This document shows positions 14,041 to 26,875 of a DNA stretch of 64,000 nt, piece after piece. Both the position numbers and the translations under genes were made by a program. This stretch comes from Marisa cornuarietis (taxonomy: Eukaryota > Mollusca > Gastropoda > Architaenioglossa > Ampullariidae). The notes under the pieces are model-generated. The model saw nothing but the letters and a program-made list of their open reading frames with translations, did not search any database and was not told the origin of the DNA. The stretch is from contig SMMW01000032.1 of assembly GCA_004794655.1 (NCBI GenBank), forward strand, positions 1,559,001 through 1,623,000, given 5' to 3'. Position 1 is the first letter of the stretch. Every line of letters starts with the position of its first letter.

Positions 14041-15535
14041 GCACGTGCGTCAGGGTGGAAAATTTGGGCGGAATCCTATATCTTCTTACTTAGACCTCCG
14101 TAAAGCACATACAATATAAGAACAAACCAAGTAATGATAAACAATTGCAGTAATATTTTGTTTATGAAGTATGATCTAGAGTAATATTACCATAACTAAA
14201 GGGAAAACCGCATTATATTATTTTGTTATTTAGCATGTCGTGATGCTTTTGTAAACACATTTTTTGATACATAAAAATAATGGAGAAAACAAATATTGTT
14301 ACTTTTCTGTGCATCAAATTGTCTGCACCTTCTGTGAATTTCCTTCGGATGCCATCCTCTGAGCACACCAGCTCTAGAATGGAAGGAACTAGGTATGAAC
14401 TTGAACTCTCTGACAGATACCCTTTACAGGATTCCTACCTGACATTTAGAATGTATCAAGCTGGACAGAGATTATCTGGTGGGTGAAGCTCGCTCATTGG
14501 ACTGACAAAGCCGGTGTCTTGATTAGACACGACATCAACACTCAGGTAGGTCAACTGCTAACTTTTATTTCATCTTTCATGACAACTGCTGTTCATATAT
14601 TGCTGATTTGTATGTCTGCTCGTTTACTTATTTTGTTAATTTGTTTGCTTATTTAATGAAGCCCAAGTACTGGTAATTCATTGGCAACAACAGCTGTTTG
14701 ACAGACAATGATCATTGCTACAGATTGCACTTATAATTATAGTCATTTGAAAGGTGAAATCTGTAAGAAATAGACTGCGAAGCTAAGAACACTTATATTT
14801 AATCGATGTGTAAATAAAATAAAAGAATTTTTACTGTAGAGAGAACAATTATTTAAATAAAAACCAAATTAAAAATTCAATGCGATTTGTACATTTATTA
14901 TAGTTTACCTACAAAATAAATTGTAATGAAGAAGCAAATCGTTGACAAAGACTTATCTGTCGTATAGAAACATATTACTGTTGAAGATGCCTCGCGTATA
15001 ACAAAGTCATCGGAAAGTCATTGTACAGGTCTTCATCAATACAATTCATACTTGTGGTAATTGGAGAAGCTGTCAGAAAGATTCAAATTAAAGAAAGAAA
15101 TGACCGAACGGAGGTAGAGTTTGTTGCAGGCATACTCTCTTTCACGAGATCTTGAGCTTGTTGCCCAAACATTATTCTCAAGAATAATAGGATAAACAGA
15201 AATACTTGAAGTTAGTTCCAGGAGTATTTAAAGATGTTCCAAGATATTAGAATTTAACAGATATACGACGGTCACAGACTTATTTTGAAGACTGATTAAT
15301 GAGTGTCCAGCGTCACTGAAACAGTCTTTGTTTAAATAAATGAACTTATTTTAACACACTTATTCTATTTTATCGAGCATGCTACAGATAAAAATTAGAG
15401 ATTAAGAAGCGGCAGTGAAAATAAATGGTTCATCGTACCTAGATGGGGCAGATGGACAAAGGGGGAGGCTTTCGGCCAGTCCTAGTTTCTGATGTTGTTT
15501 TGCTTTTTACCTTTACGGCTACGGGATGTTAAGCT

Positions 15536-15538
<3 letters not shown>

Positions 15539-15602
<64 letters not shown>
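15539..15602 (+). repeat. (GT)n microsatellite
   Basis: About 32 perfect GT units. Confidence 0.98.
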
Positions 15603-15606
<4 letters not shown>

Positions 15607-16423
15607 GAGCTATGTGATCCTGTCTACGGCGTCTACATCTCTACACCGGGGCGCCGTAAAATGCTTGAAGCGATCGTGGTCTATGACTTGTTTCCTCAAA
15701 TAAATTCCACCAACCATCGAGTTCTGATATTCCAAAAAAATTGACAAGTTAATTTCTGTTCTCGCCCTTCGAAAAAAAAAACACGACCACAAGCCATTTT
15801 TCTCTATTCTTGAACTGCAAATAAATGAAATAATCAAGTAGGTCCACATTTTGTGAGCGAACTTTGGTCTACATCATTGATGAACATTTCGACTGCTTGA
15901 TTGCCGCTTGGAGTTTTATCATGAGAACTGTAGGCCTCAATCATTTTGAAACGGATTTAAAAAAAAAATCTATGTCAAGGAAGGAAATGCTCAAATCCGG
16001 TTTCAGAGGTTGTCTTTCCTTGTTGCTTTCTCCCTCACTGACGAAGGATGGAAGAGCACAACGAACAGTTTTGTATCAGCTTTTAATTTCCTTGATCCTC
16101 TTGCAAGATGAGGCTAATTTTTACATTGCGGACCGGACAAGAGGCACAGGAGGCTCTAAGCAGGCGGTCAACGGTTCGAGACCCATGCAGTCCTATTATT
16201 TTAGTTGAAATTCCCTCTGAACAACCAGCAGCAATAAGTACGAATCAAGGAAGGTATAAAATTGCAGTAAGGAGATATTTTAGCTCCGCCTTCCGCATCG
16301 TAGCACTGAGAACAGTAAGACACTGACAAGTCATCCAAACGGAAAATACAGAGTACCACATATTGTTTCTTGATAAGATGAGAAGATAACTATTACAAAA
16401 AAGACAAATCAACTGACAGAGCT

Positions 16424-16507
16424 CACGTGGCTGTACAATGGCACAGCTGCACGTAAATGACAGCTGTACACACGTGACACAGCTCCATATTGTTGTTGTT
16501 GCAGCTG
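16424..16507. promoter_or_regulatory. E-box cluster
   Basis: CACGTG at 16424 and 16471 and CAGCTG at 16444, 16461 and 16502: five E boxes in 84 bases. Three more CAGCTG lie at 16867, 16890 and 16911. These are bHLH-factor cores. Which gene they would serve is unknown, because no gene is visible nearby. Confidence 0.4.
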
Positions 16508-16919
16508 TTAATCCGAGTGACCACTCAAGTCCACAGTCATGCTGTTGCTGTTACTACTACTCATCTTAGAGACCACGATAGTCCACACAGCGCCATATTA
16601 CTGATCTTTGTTCTCACAATCCACACAAAAGGATCAGACTGCATATTCTAGAAAGTAACAGCTGGAGAAATCGAGTTTACTGATGTGACATAACACCAAC
16701 TCACTCACAAGATGTCACAGTTCCTCAACATGTCGCTGAGGGCGAGAGTCTCCCTCGCTTGCTTTCATCGACGCAAAAAATGTTTACTTCTTTTTATAAC
16801 CTTTTCTGTCTGCACTCTTTTCAAGTCACCGGTTTTCGCAACTGGCAGACCCATCGGCGGTGAAAGCAGCTGTTGGAGCCCATTACTAGCAGCTGTTGTA
16901 ATACAGTCGACAGCTGCAC

Positions 16920-19900
16920 TGCGAGCTCATTACGCTGCCGAGGCTGACAACACCGAAAGTGCTCTCCCCTGTGTACCACGTGACTTGAAATTCAAAAAGA
17001 TAGACCTACTTTGTTCCTTCTTCCTTTCCCTTTCATTCTGATCTGTCCGTCCCTCTGTCTCTCTCACTCACCTTTATTTCTCTCTCTCTTCTTATTTACA
17101 CTCTTCGTGTCTTCTGTCTGCAAGCCTGCTTATCTTCTACTTCGTTGATTTTACTTGGATGGGCAGCTAGTTCTTCATCCTCTCCATCCCTCGCCAATAT
17201 GATAAGAGTACCCCTGGTTTGTCCTGCCTCAGACGACACCCGTGAATGTAACGACATCATGCCCCGCTAGAGGATACCCGCTGTTTGCAAGATGGAGTTG
17301 AGGCAAGTGTCCTGCCAACGACCAGCACTTTAACACTTACTTTGCATACCGTCGCTACCACGTCTTTCACACAGCGACGTCGTCGTAACAGTAACATTTG
17401 CAACAGCTGCAACGATAAAGACGCTGCCATCTTTGCCTGCTGCTGGCTGTGTGTTCGTGCGATGCTGTCTTCTACTGCAGTCCCCAGGCTGCTGGTCTCA
17501 CAGGCGCAGCTGTAATCATGACAGGTGTCTAGGTGTTGGCTTCTTAGTTCACTTCTGACTGTGAACGTGTCTAGGGAATCTTCAGTAATCTGACTGAAGG
17601 CTCCATCTTTAGTGACCCAAAATAGATAAATAATGAACGAAATAATCTCGACATCTAGCTTACTAATGGATCAATCACTAAGCCTATTATATGAAATAAA
17701 TATATCTGTTACATAAAAAAGTTTAGTACATAAGCTAAATATATTAAATTTAATTTTCAGATACTGTTTGTTGACAAAAGAATGTTTAAATCGTTTAAAA
17801 ACAGTCTGCAGTGTACAACACTAATGTGTATTTAGTGAGTCGCGTGAGATATTTGTATTCAATAGCTCTCAATTACAGCAACTTTCTATCTTTGTATGGG
17901 AAGTAGCAGCTAACTGGGTGGCAATGGCCCAATGGAAACCATTTTTTAATGACACTTAATGGAACTACTCCATTTTGCTAATAAAGATCCAATAAGGAGC
18001 AAACATCACCAGGCTACAGGTGCAAAGATCACCAGGTTGCAGGTGCTGCGATGGCAAACTGGCAAGACTCACCATCTACGGCAACACAACAAACAGACAA
18101 TGAACCACCACTTCTCCCCCAAATATACACCGTCCACAGCACCACTACTCCCATAGGTGGCAGCATCTTCCTACCAAATAAACCAATTATTTGTCGATTT
18201 AGTCCTTGTCTTTGTCACTACCACTACCACTACCACTGATGATGACGACAACTAGTAGCAGCAGTGGCAAAAGAAGCAAGAACAGCAGCGGGTGGGACTT
18301 TGCTATTTCTCTGTATTTAATAATGTGTCAAAATTCGTTATGTGTCTCTAACACTAGCTCGCCATTCAGTATCTACACATCAAACAACCATTGAAGTCTC
18401 TCAGCAACAGCGCGGACCTGTGCCGCTGTTCAGGTGAAACTCGAGTGGAGGCTGAGGACTAGGAGGATAGGGGGGAGGGAGGGTGGCAGGCAGTGCAGTG
18501 AAAGACAGGTGTACCTGTCCTGTCAAACACAACCTATACCATTATACCTACCATGTCAGTCACATGACCATGATATGGGTCGCCAAGACTGACTTTATCC
18601 CATGCAGGACCAGTCAGAGTTATTAATTAAACATTTTGACCCTTCACCTCACGAAGAACTCTCTACATCATTGGTTCTATAAACATTTATGCATTAAGCA
18701 TAAAGTAGCGGCTTAGAACTTCTGGAAAAACTTCGCTTCTTTAGAAACAAACCTTTCTTCTGTATTTCAACTCTATTCATTATTTAGTCTTTTCTGCATT
18801 CTTTTGTCATTGACATTTTCGTGCATTTTGATTGGTTCTTTTGACACTGGGGTCCTGTATGGGATGGAGTCCCCTCCTGGCACCCCAGACCACGCGAACT
18901 GGAGGCAGAAGTCCAGACATCCAGACACTGGGACTGACCTCAGCAAGACAAGGCGCCTGTCAGTCACTGGAGGACAGCCGAAGAAAAAGGGAGGGAGCTG
19001 GAGATGGGTTGGGAGGCAGAAATACAACCACCCGGTGGTAATGGACGATGGAGGGTGCGGGGTGGGAGAGTAAAGGGCACAAAAACCACTGCACGATGGA
19101 GTCCTCAGGGCTAAGCCTCATAGATTACCGTTCTTGTCTTGAAGTATTTCACCTGTCTGGCCAGTCGTATATCTCCAGATAAAAATCAGCGGCACTCTCT
19201 TGACACGAGGGGGGAAAATAACTGTGCCTGGCAGTTCCACGTCTATAATTAATCTTCAAGAGTTGAAGTAGGTTATGGCAATCTCGATATATAAAAAAAA
19301 TGCTCAGAAATTGAAGCCACACCCTCGTTAAATCGACTCAGTGCCCTGTCCTCTCTTAGTCAGGTCATTGCCTGGGTTACTCTGTGTGTACTATTTATAT
19401 TTTATTATTATTTAAAGCATATAAGAGATTTAAATAGAATAAAAATGAAGGGATGGGCATTCTGGAAGGCACAGCCAGGTATCCTTTTGCGGGAAAAATC
19501 ATTCATAAAAGATAATGTCTTATATCCAGAAAAAAATTATTCACAGACGATAATGTGCTCTTTTGTGGTAAAAAATCTTTTATAAAAGATATGCCCTTTT
19601 TATGAACACTGATTATGAGCAGATTTAAAATAGTAAAACATTTTTGCATGTCATACACTTTGTACTCTGATTTGCGATGTGTTTGTGGAATTAATATGAC
19701 CTTGCAGTCTACAAATGGGCAGGATTCTTGGCACAATTAGGTATTATCCCAAAGACCTAAAGGCTCAGTGCACTGACTGCAGGAACTGTTGACTTTGCAA
19801 ATAAGAATAAAGGTCCTGAAAACCAGTTGAAAACTGTCTGCAGAAATGTGTACAAAGTAAATACCGAGAAAAACTGAATAAATGTATGTATGTATGTATG

Positions 19901-22000
19901 TATGTATGTATGTATGTATGTATGTATGTATGTATCCCTGCCATTAAGAGGGAGCAAGTGTCATCTAAATGCCTAAGTTTATAGTTCGTGTACTTTTATG
20001 TAATTCGGCGGCGATCACAGATTAATCTACCCTCACTTGTAAGTTTACAATTTGAAAAAAGTATCATTAATAATATATATATATATATGAGGCTGATTTT
20101 TAACAGTGTCGTTTAGTTGTTTTGAAAATATATATTCAAGAAAAAAGATTGATTTAAAAGCTACTGAATTATCTATCACAGAATAAAAAAAGCACTGGAG
20201 TGAAAGCCAACATTAAAAGTGCTCGCAAGTACAGATGTTCTCATAACTGATAAAAAAAAGTCACCCATGCTCTGTCTGAGGATCTTTCCACAGATTCCCA
20301 AATTTCATATCTTACCATTCACAGTTGTTTTGTTCCCGTGACACTGTGCACATGTGCCTCGGTATAACATCACAAGGCCTTCAATAATCTGTGTGTGTGT
20401 GTGTTAGAGAGAGATCCCTCATTCCTGAACTGTGTTGCCATGGAGACGCCTAAGTGACATTGAGTCCTGCCTGAAAGATGACTGGAAATGTTTCTCTGCT
20501 CTAAGCCAAAAGTCTCCCATTTCTGTCACCTAAGCGGGAAACTATTTTACACGTTGAAAATGGTTTTAGATTGTTAAATATGTCTTAGTATGTACACATA
20601 TGGCAGAGATTTCAATACGCTTATGTGTATATACATAATATATTGAAATATAACTTATTATGTGTCCTTGCTAGGGTATAAGTGGATAGATTGCAGCACT
20701 GAAGAGCATGTCTGGGATGTAATGTGACACAGAACATGGACGCCCTTTGCGGAGAGTTTGTTGTGTTATGTTTTTCGGTTTCTCAATTAAAAAAAATCTA
20801 CATACTAATTAATGACGAATATTAAATAAATAAGCAAAGGAATCGCACAAACAACATAAGCCAGAGGTGCCATCTTCAGGTATGTGTATTGTTAAAGTAA
20901 AGGACACGTTTCTCCACATGGCCGAGAAAATACGAGATGTGGGTGTGGAGATGTAGGTGTGGCCGGCCACACATGAAGCAAAAAGCTAGGGGGAAACGAA
21001 ATCAGATGTCACAGGATGTGGTATACCATTAAAAGTCTAGTGTCCAAGACAGGGGGGAATAGAGTCCAATAGCCTAGTGGTCATAAATGTGGCTCCCTGT
21101 GTATAGGATATTGCATGTAAACTATATCAATCTGTTATAATAATAATAAAGCGCAGCCCAACCTCTTCCTCTGCCGTCTTTACCTTCCCTCATTAATGAA
21201 TCTCAGTGTTACTAGAAGGTTGCTGGTGTGGGGGGGGGGAGGGAATTTCCAGCTGCAGGTTTCAAAGTGGAAAGTGGAAACATTAGAGTGAAGACAACCA
21301 CAGGTGATACAAATCGGGTTTTTTTTTCTTGCTTCTGCATAACTGGGAAAAAAGGGTATAGCACCGTGCCATATTCCTGTAATAATATAAAATTGGTCTA
21401 GGCAAATTTACACTGGAATATTGTGAAATAGACTTTCTATAAATACCAAGCAATTACTGTTTGTTAATTCTAAAACTGCATGTGGAGAGAGAGACAAGCA
21501 AATGTTCATGAAAACAATTTAGTTTCTGGAATTCTTGTTTAAAGCAAAACAAAAACATTAAATTAAAATAATCTTGTTATCAGTGGCTTAATCTGTCCCT
21601 ACATATACGCTGATGTAGTCAGATGCCTGATCTCTGTTTGTGACCCAGCTTGTTGAGATAGAGGGTAGAGTGTCGGGTGGTCAGACGTTGCCAAGTGTAA
21701 TCAGGTGAAGGTCAAACACCGCTGGAGCACGCACTCAAGCACGTTCCAAAACGCGCGCGCATGCGCTCAAAGCGGAGATAAGAAGAGAGAGAGGAGAGAG
21801 CAGGCATCGAAATTTTCTTTTTATTAATGCGGCCGTGACGTCTGCTTTCTTGTCCTCGACCACGCTCGGTGTCTGATGCAGCTTGAGAGACTTATTGTAC
21901 TCAGCGCATCTTCTGTGAGCCTGTCTTTTGGAGCCCAAAACGTACATGCATATCAACACACGTAGGCAATTATATCACATATTTATTTTATAAATATACA
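16920..22000. other. No gene seen
   Basis: AT-rich tract with an (ATGT)n array. A plus-strand frame at 16712-17041 (109 codons, hydrophobic start) overlaps E boxes and shows no domain; I do not call it a gene. Confidence 0.5.
19882..19935 (+). repeat. (ATGT)n microsatellite
   Basis: About 13 perfect tetranucleotide units. Confidence 0.97.
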
Positions 22001-22010
22001 TCACATACAA

Positions 22011-22210
22011 TGCACACACACACACACACATGCACGCACGCGCGCGCGCTTGGTCTCTCTCATCACACACACAAGCAACACAAACACACACATCGAGCAC
22101 ACATCACTCAAATCACACACGCACGCACACACACATACATACACATCCGCAGTGTCATGACACACACAGACACACAAACACACGCTCGTACACACAAATA
22201 CACACCAACC
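22011..22210 (+). repeat. CA-rich compound microsatellite
   Basis: CACACA blocks with an internal CGCGCGCGCG and many interruptions (ACACATCGAGCACACATC). It is an older, degraded array. Confidence 0.9.
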
Positions 22211-22299
22211 ACACTTCAACAACTGCAAAATGCCTGAAACGTGGCTGGCCTATTTATTTAACAGAAATGGGCTTTTTTTCTCAGACTTTACACCATTAT

Positions 22300-22446
22300 C
22301 TAAGGTACCGTACTGAAAGTGGGGTGGGAATGGGGTGGGGATGGGGTGGTGTGAAAACCTTCGATCGGCCAGCCCTGTAAACGACCTACGCCCCTTACAT
22401 CATTCCTGAAAAGCTAGTGCCTTACCGCTGAGCTATCGGGGCACCC
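22300..22446 (-). mobile_element. tRNA-related SINE-like fragment
   Basis: On the minus strand GGGTGCCCCGATAGCTCAGC followed by GGTAAGGC gives a good A box (TAGCTCAGCGG). The expected B box is degenerate (candidates GGTCGTTTAC or GATCGAAGG), so this is not an intact tRNA gene. It is probably a decayed SINE head running left into the G/C-repeat block. Confidence 0.4.
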
Positions 22447-22829
22447 GGCCTGTCTCCCTGTCGCTCTTTTAAGAATTATTTGAAATAGTGAAACAGAATT
22501 AAATCTTGAGGAAAGAAAATTTGCATTTTCTGCTAGTGAATTCGAAAGTGTCAATAAATTGTTACAGCCTTCTCTCTGGCAGATTGAGTCAGTAAAACTG
22601 ATGATAAAACTGAAATTGGACGTGGAGCTTATAAACATCTACTTGCACCTCGCTAGTATAATACCTTGTCTGAAAATAAGTCTAACCCTCGTTTGAAATA
22701 GGCTCAAATTTGATTTCTTGAGACGAACAAAGCTGTCTAAGTTTGCAGCTACCTAAACTTGTGTGTGGTATGTGTTGTACATGCTATGATTTTCTTTCTG
22801 GGTGTTGGAATGTGTCCTATCCGTTTGTT

Positions 22830-23032
22830 ACGACTAAACATCTTTTGATATTTATACATGTGTACGTAAGTGTGTGTGTGTTTGTGTGGGTTTGTCTAGT
22901 TTGAAGCTCTTTCTCTCTTTCTTACTCTGTGTACTATGGGACTGCTCATTATTTGTGTACCCCACTGAGAAGCACTTACTATAGAAGCCGGAATTATCCT
23001 TGGGGATAAATAAATTGTATTGTATTGTATTA
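22830..23032 (+). mobile_element. LINE-like 3' end with TTGTA-type terminal repeats
   Basis: The segment ends CTTGGGGATAAATAAATTG followed by TATTG repeated to the end (TTGTATTGTATTGTATT). A 'CTTGGGGATAAATAAA' block plus short terminal tandem repeats is the usual 3' end of Rex/CR1-like LINEs. No RT remnant is visible upstream, so this is a strongly 5'-truncated copy. The left boundary is a guess. Confidence 0.55.
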
Positions 23033-23914
23033 AGCTCATGAAGATGGCAGACAATTGTATTTATAACCCCGTGTGAGATACAGACTACATATTCTCAATA
23101 TCTGAAATGTTTAATGACCCAATGTATTTTTTTAAAATATTGATGACTTTCCACTTGACAGGAACCCAATGGTGGTGTCAATAAATTATCAAATCTCTCA
23201 TCTCTCTTACACACACAACCTGAAATACAGGTAAGGGGAGAAAAGTGTTTGTGTGTGCAGTGTTTATTAAAGTCAATTGTTATGTACAAATGACTAACTA
23301 TGCTGTAATCTACTGTTACATGAATGAACCTTTCACAATTGCATCTGTCTAAACATAGAAAGCCTTAAAAAGAATCTCCATCTATTTCTGGCTGGTCAGT
23401 CTACCTGTGTGACGTCAGCACCCACTTATCATTTGATAAGCAATCGCTTTAGTCACTGTCCCACTTCTCCCATCTTTCTGCTTCTGTCTTTTATTGGGCT
23501 CGGCATCCACAGTTGGAATAATATGAAGGCCAAAGATTTAAATTTTTTTCAAGATTAGTTTGTTATCTCAAAAAAGATTTCGCTGCGTTAAGCAGAATAG
23601 CCTGCTGTATATCCAATAACGATGATGATAACTAAAAACAAAAATTTATGCCAAGTATAATAAACACTTTACATCTAATGACATTGTGAAACATTATTTG
23701 ATAGATAATAAAGAACATTTGTCACACATGCCAGTAATCAAAGTCACTATACATTATATTTATTTGTAACCAGCCTGTGCTTGTTTCTGAGACTAATTTC
23801 TCCTTTCTGTGATTTAATTCTTTAAATTTCAACGCTTGAATTAATCGTGTTTAAGCGAAGTATAAGTGATGCTTGTTATTGAAATAATTAAATTCTTGTT
23901 GTCTTCTTTGACAG

Positions 23915-23946
23915 CTCATGTTCGGCAACAGGGACGACTTTCTGAG
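23915..23946 (+). other. Possible 32-nt microexon
   Basis: GTTGTCTTCTTTGACAG| and |GTAAGG are near-consensus splice sites around 32 bases that read LMFGNRDDFL plus two bases in one frame, or HVRQQGRLSE in another. No flanking exons with matching phase were found; the open region at 24.37-24.63 kb does not match. It could be chance. Confidence 0.25.
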
Positions 23947-24378
23947 GTAAGGGGAGATACACCTGTGGTGTTGTCAGTGTCTCTTTTCTTTCTCCATTTC
24001 TTCGCTCTCTCCCCCTTCTCTCTACCACCTTCTCTCTCTTAAGCAATTGTTTGGATGTGTTAGTCATTTTCGCATTAAAATGAAGGGTCAGTGCTGCTGA
24101 GGGTGTAAAACTGATGAGTTTTATCAGCTTGCATAGTGACTTACAAGCACATCACCCAGTCCCACCAGACAGTCAGGTCGTAAGGTCATCTGTGTAGCTG
24201 TTACTGTAGAAAAGGATCAAACCCAGTTCTGGTTTATTAAATCTCAATGATTTACGAGAAACAGTGCAATTTAGCGGTCAACTTTATCTAAAGTCTCTGG
24301 AAAACCCTGCCTAGATGAAAACTTAGAAACTCCATTCTAGTAATTGAAGTCTGCTGTTGAAAGAAATCATCACATCAC

Positions 24379-24633
24379 ACAGAGTACGTCGAGTCATCGT
24401 GGCCAACGGATGTGAAAGAAGCTGATGACAAGTTGCGAGGATGGAGGACCGTCCGAGAACGACTGAGAAGAGAAAGTGAGCTCTTGACTTTCCCCTTCAA
24501 CAACTCAGACATGTTTTCCCGCGAGAGGTCATGCTCCGTTTCGTCAAAACGAGGGCCCATCATCACAACTCGTCAAACAGGACAAACTAGCAACTGGCCC
24601 AACAAGCTGACAAACAGGCGCCTGTTGTTGTGA
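24379..24633 (+). other. Open frame of uncertain status
   Basis: A plus-strand frame runs EYVESSWPTDVKEADDKLRG, WRTVRERLRRESELLTFPFN and on to NKLTNRRLLL and TGA. It follows a CACACAG that could be an acceptor. Charged, protein-like composition is the only support. The opposite strand is also open over most of it, so coding status is doubtful. Confidence 0.2.
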
Positions 24634-24901
24634 ACGCAGACATCCTCTTGACTGCTGGTCACCTGAGAGCTGTTGCCGGTGTCTATGGCGCGAGCTTCCC
24701 GCGTCCGGAAAACTATCTTGTCCCTAACTGTGCCAACCGGAGGTGACGATCAGAAAAGGGAAGGAAGGATGAGCTTCCACCACTCCAGATTCCCTTCACA
24801 AGGAGCACTGGTTATGAGCCCAGACATATCCTCTTGAGCAGCTTAAAAACTCCCATGTTTTTCTAAAATGTTTTCAAGTACATACACCAGTTACAAGGAT
24901 C

Positions 24902-24902
24902 A

Positions 24903-24934
<32 letters not shown>

Positions 24935-24936
24935 AT
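24902..24936 (+). repeat. (AAAG)n microsatellite
   Basis: About eight perfect AAAG units. Confidence 0.95.
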
Positions 24937-26480
24937 ACACAATTGTAATGCTTAGCTTATCGGTCCGTAAACTAAAGTCACCCCCCAGTGATCTGTCACA
25001 TAGCTAGTAGGCTGGATTAAAACATATCAAAGAAATAGATTGTACATGTATATATCATGGCAAGAGGTGGAGAGAGGGAGAGAATGAAGGAAGCGAGAGA
25101 GAGAGAGAGAGAGAGAGCAAGAATCAGGAAGAAGGAAGGGGCTGAAGATTGAAGGAAATAAAGATAAAAGAAAATTTAATATAATAATTTCTAGAAAAAT
25201 TCTCTGGGTCTCGCACCGACGGCTGGAAATAACGCGTGCGGCCTCTGGGATTGGCCAAGACCCGGCACGTGCACTACCCAAAGAAGAAATGCACGTCTTC
25301 GATTGTGAAATATTCCTCGTTGCGCCGACAAACGGTGTCACAATGCATGGGAGGCAGCTAGAAGGATAAAAAAATAGACCACAAAAAACCCACCATAAAC
25401 ACGCACATCCCCAAGCAACGGTCCAATGGCCATCAGCCGTAAGTGGACCACGTGCTTCTTCCGCTGACAGACCCTGCAATGACCCGCGTATTTCACCCGG
25501 CAATATCAGGGTCACCCAGTCACGCCACCCCTCCACCCTGGCTCCCAGCTCTGCACCCACCCCGCAGGGCGTGGCGGCTATGCTACCCACTTAATCCGAG
25601 GTCGCTTTTGCTTTTCCTCAAACTTACTTCTTATGCTGTAGCGAAACGGGGGAGAGCCGGCAGGTTTCTGGGTACATGTCCTGATGCACAATTGAAATTT
25701 AAAATATAAAAAGAGACAAACAAAAACGCATGAATGGCTTGCACAAGGAACGGTCAGAGGGTGCTCACCCAGTTCCTCTAATTCATTAGGAGTTTCTTGC
25801 CTAAATTGTGCTTTGATTTTTGTATTCTAGGATTTTCTTTTTCGCTTTCCTTTAACGGAGAATCTGTACAAGAGAGAGGACAAAATCAGCCTTACCAAAA
25901 ACATCGCTCGGCACGGAGCCTTGTATCGTATTGAAATGACACACCTAACATCAATGCAAAATATAAAATATTAAAACACGAAATGTACGAAAGAAGGAAA
26001 AGTATTCAGCACGAAAAGTCGATGGAGTCGATGGACACCTAGAAGTAAAAGAAGTGAAGGAGAGATTGTCGAAATAAAGGAAGACTGACCAGTTCAATGG
26101 TGACTAGTTTTAATTAGGTTTTGTGTACACATGTACTCGCATGGCTTGTACAGCTACTACGAGTGTGCACAGCGGTTAGCGAGCGCATCATACAAAGGCC
26201 CAGGGGGCGCTCCCACGGGGTGGAAAGGATGGAGAACATGAGTTTATCCACTGTTACATGCTACACGTTACAGGGTTCAGGAAACGGAAAACGCAGAACG
26301 GAATAAGGATCCGAACAAAGAAATTAATTCTTTTAAGAAGTGCAATAGCACCAACTCAGTCGATTGTGGGTTGTCCACTGGGTGAGCAGTGAGTCCTAAC
26401 AACATGAGACGGGGTCACAACTACACAAACATGACTGTATACATATACACACTTTTGCTGTGTGTGCGTGTTTGTGAGTG

Positions 26481-26483
<3 letters not shown>

Positions 26484-26546
<63 letters not shown>
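26484..26546 (+). repeat. (GT)n(GA)n microsatellite
   Basis: About 25 GT units followed by six GA units. Confidence 0.97.
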
Positions 26547-26809
26547 TTTTAACTGCACTAAAGTTTTAAACGGATCATTGGGTCGTTATGCAAGGAGAAA
26601 GTTCAATGTACCAGCACTGCTCTCCCAACGACATTGGCTTCATGACTTCAACTTATCTCTTCAACTTTTAAATTTACTTTTAGAGAAAATATAAAAAATA
26701 AATAAGACAATGCTAACACCGACAAATAATCTACGTGCCATCTCATGGGTGGGGAAAGATCTTCAGACAAAGACCTTTTGGGGGAATAGTTATGAAGCGA
26801 AGGTACGTC

Positions 26810-26810
<1 letters not shown>

Positions 26811-26872
<62 letters not shown>
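26811..26872 (+). repeat. (ATG)n microsatellite
   Basis: About 21 perfect ATG units. Open frames through it (poly-Met, poly-Asp, poly-His) are repeat artefacts. Confidence 0.97.

Positions 26873-26875
<3 letters not shown>

Noticed and set aside
22400..22446. Functional tRNA gene
   Set aside because: The A box is good, but the B box and cloverleaf pairing are not intact; better read as SINE debris.
25027..25590. 187-codon minus-strand open frame, longest in the window apart from the gene
   Set aside because: Its C-terminal part translates a GA-repeat and pyrimidine tract, the opposite strand is also open, and no domain or splice context supports it.
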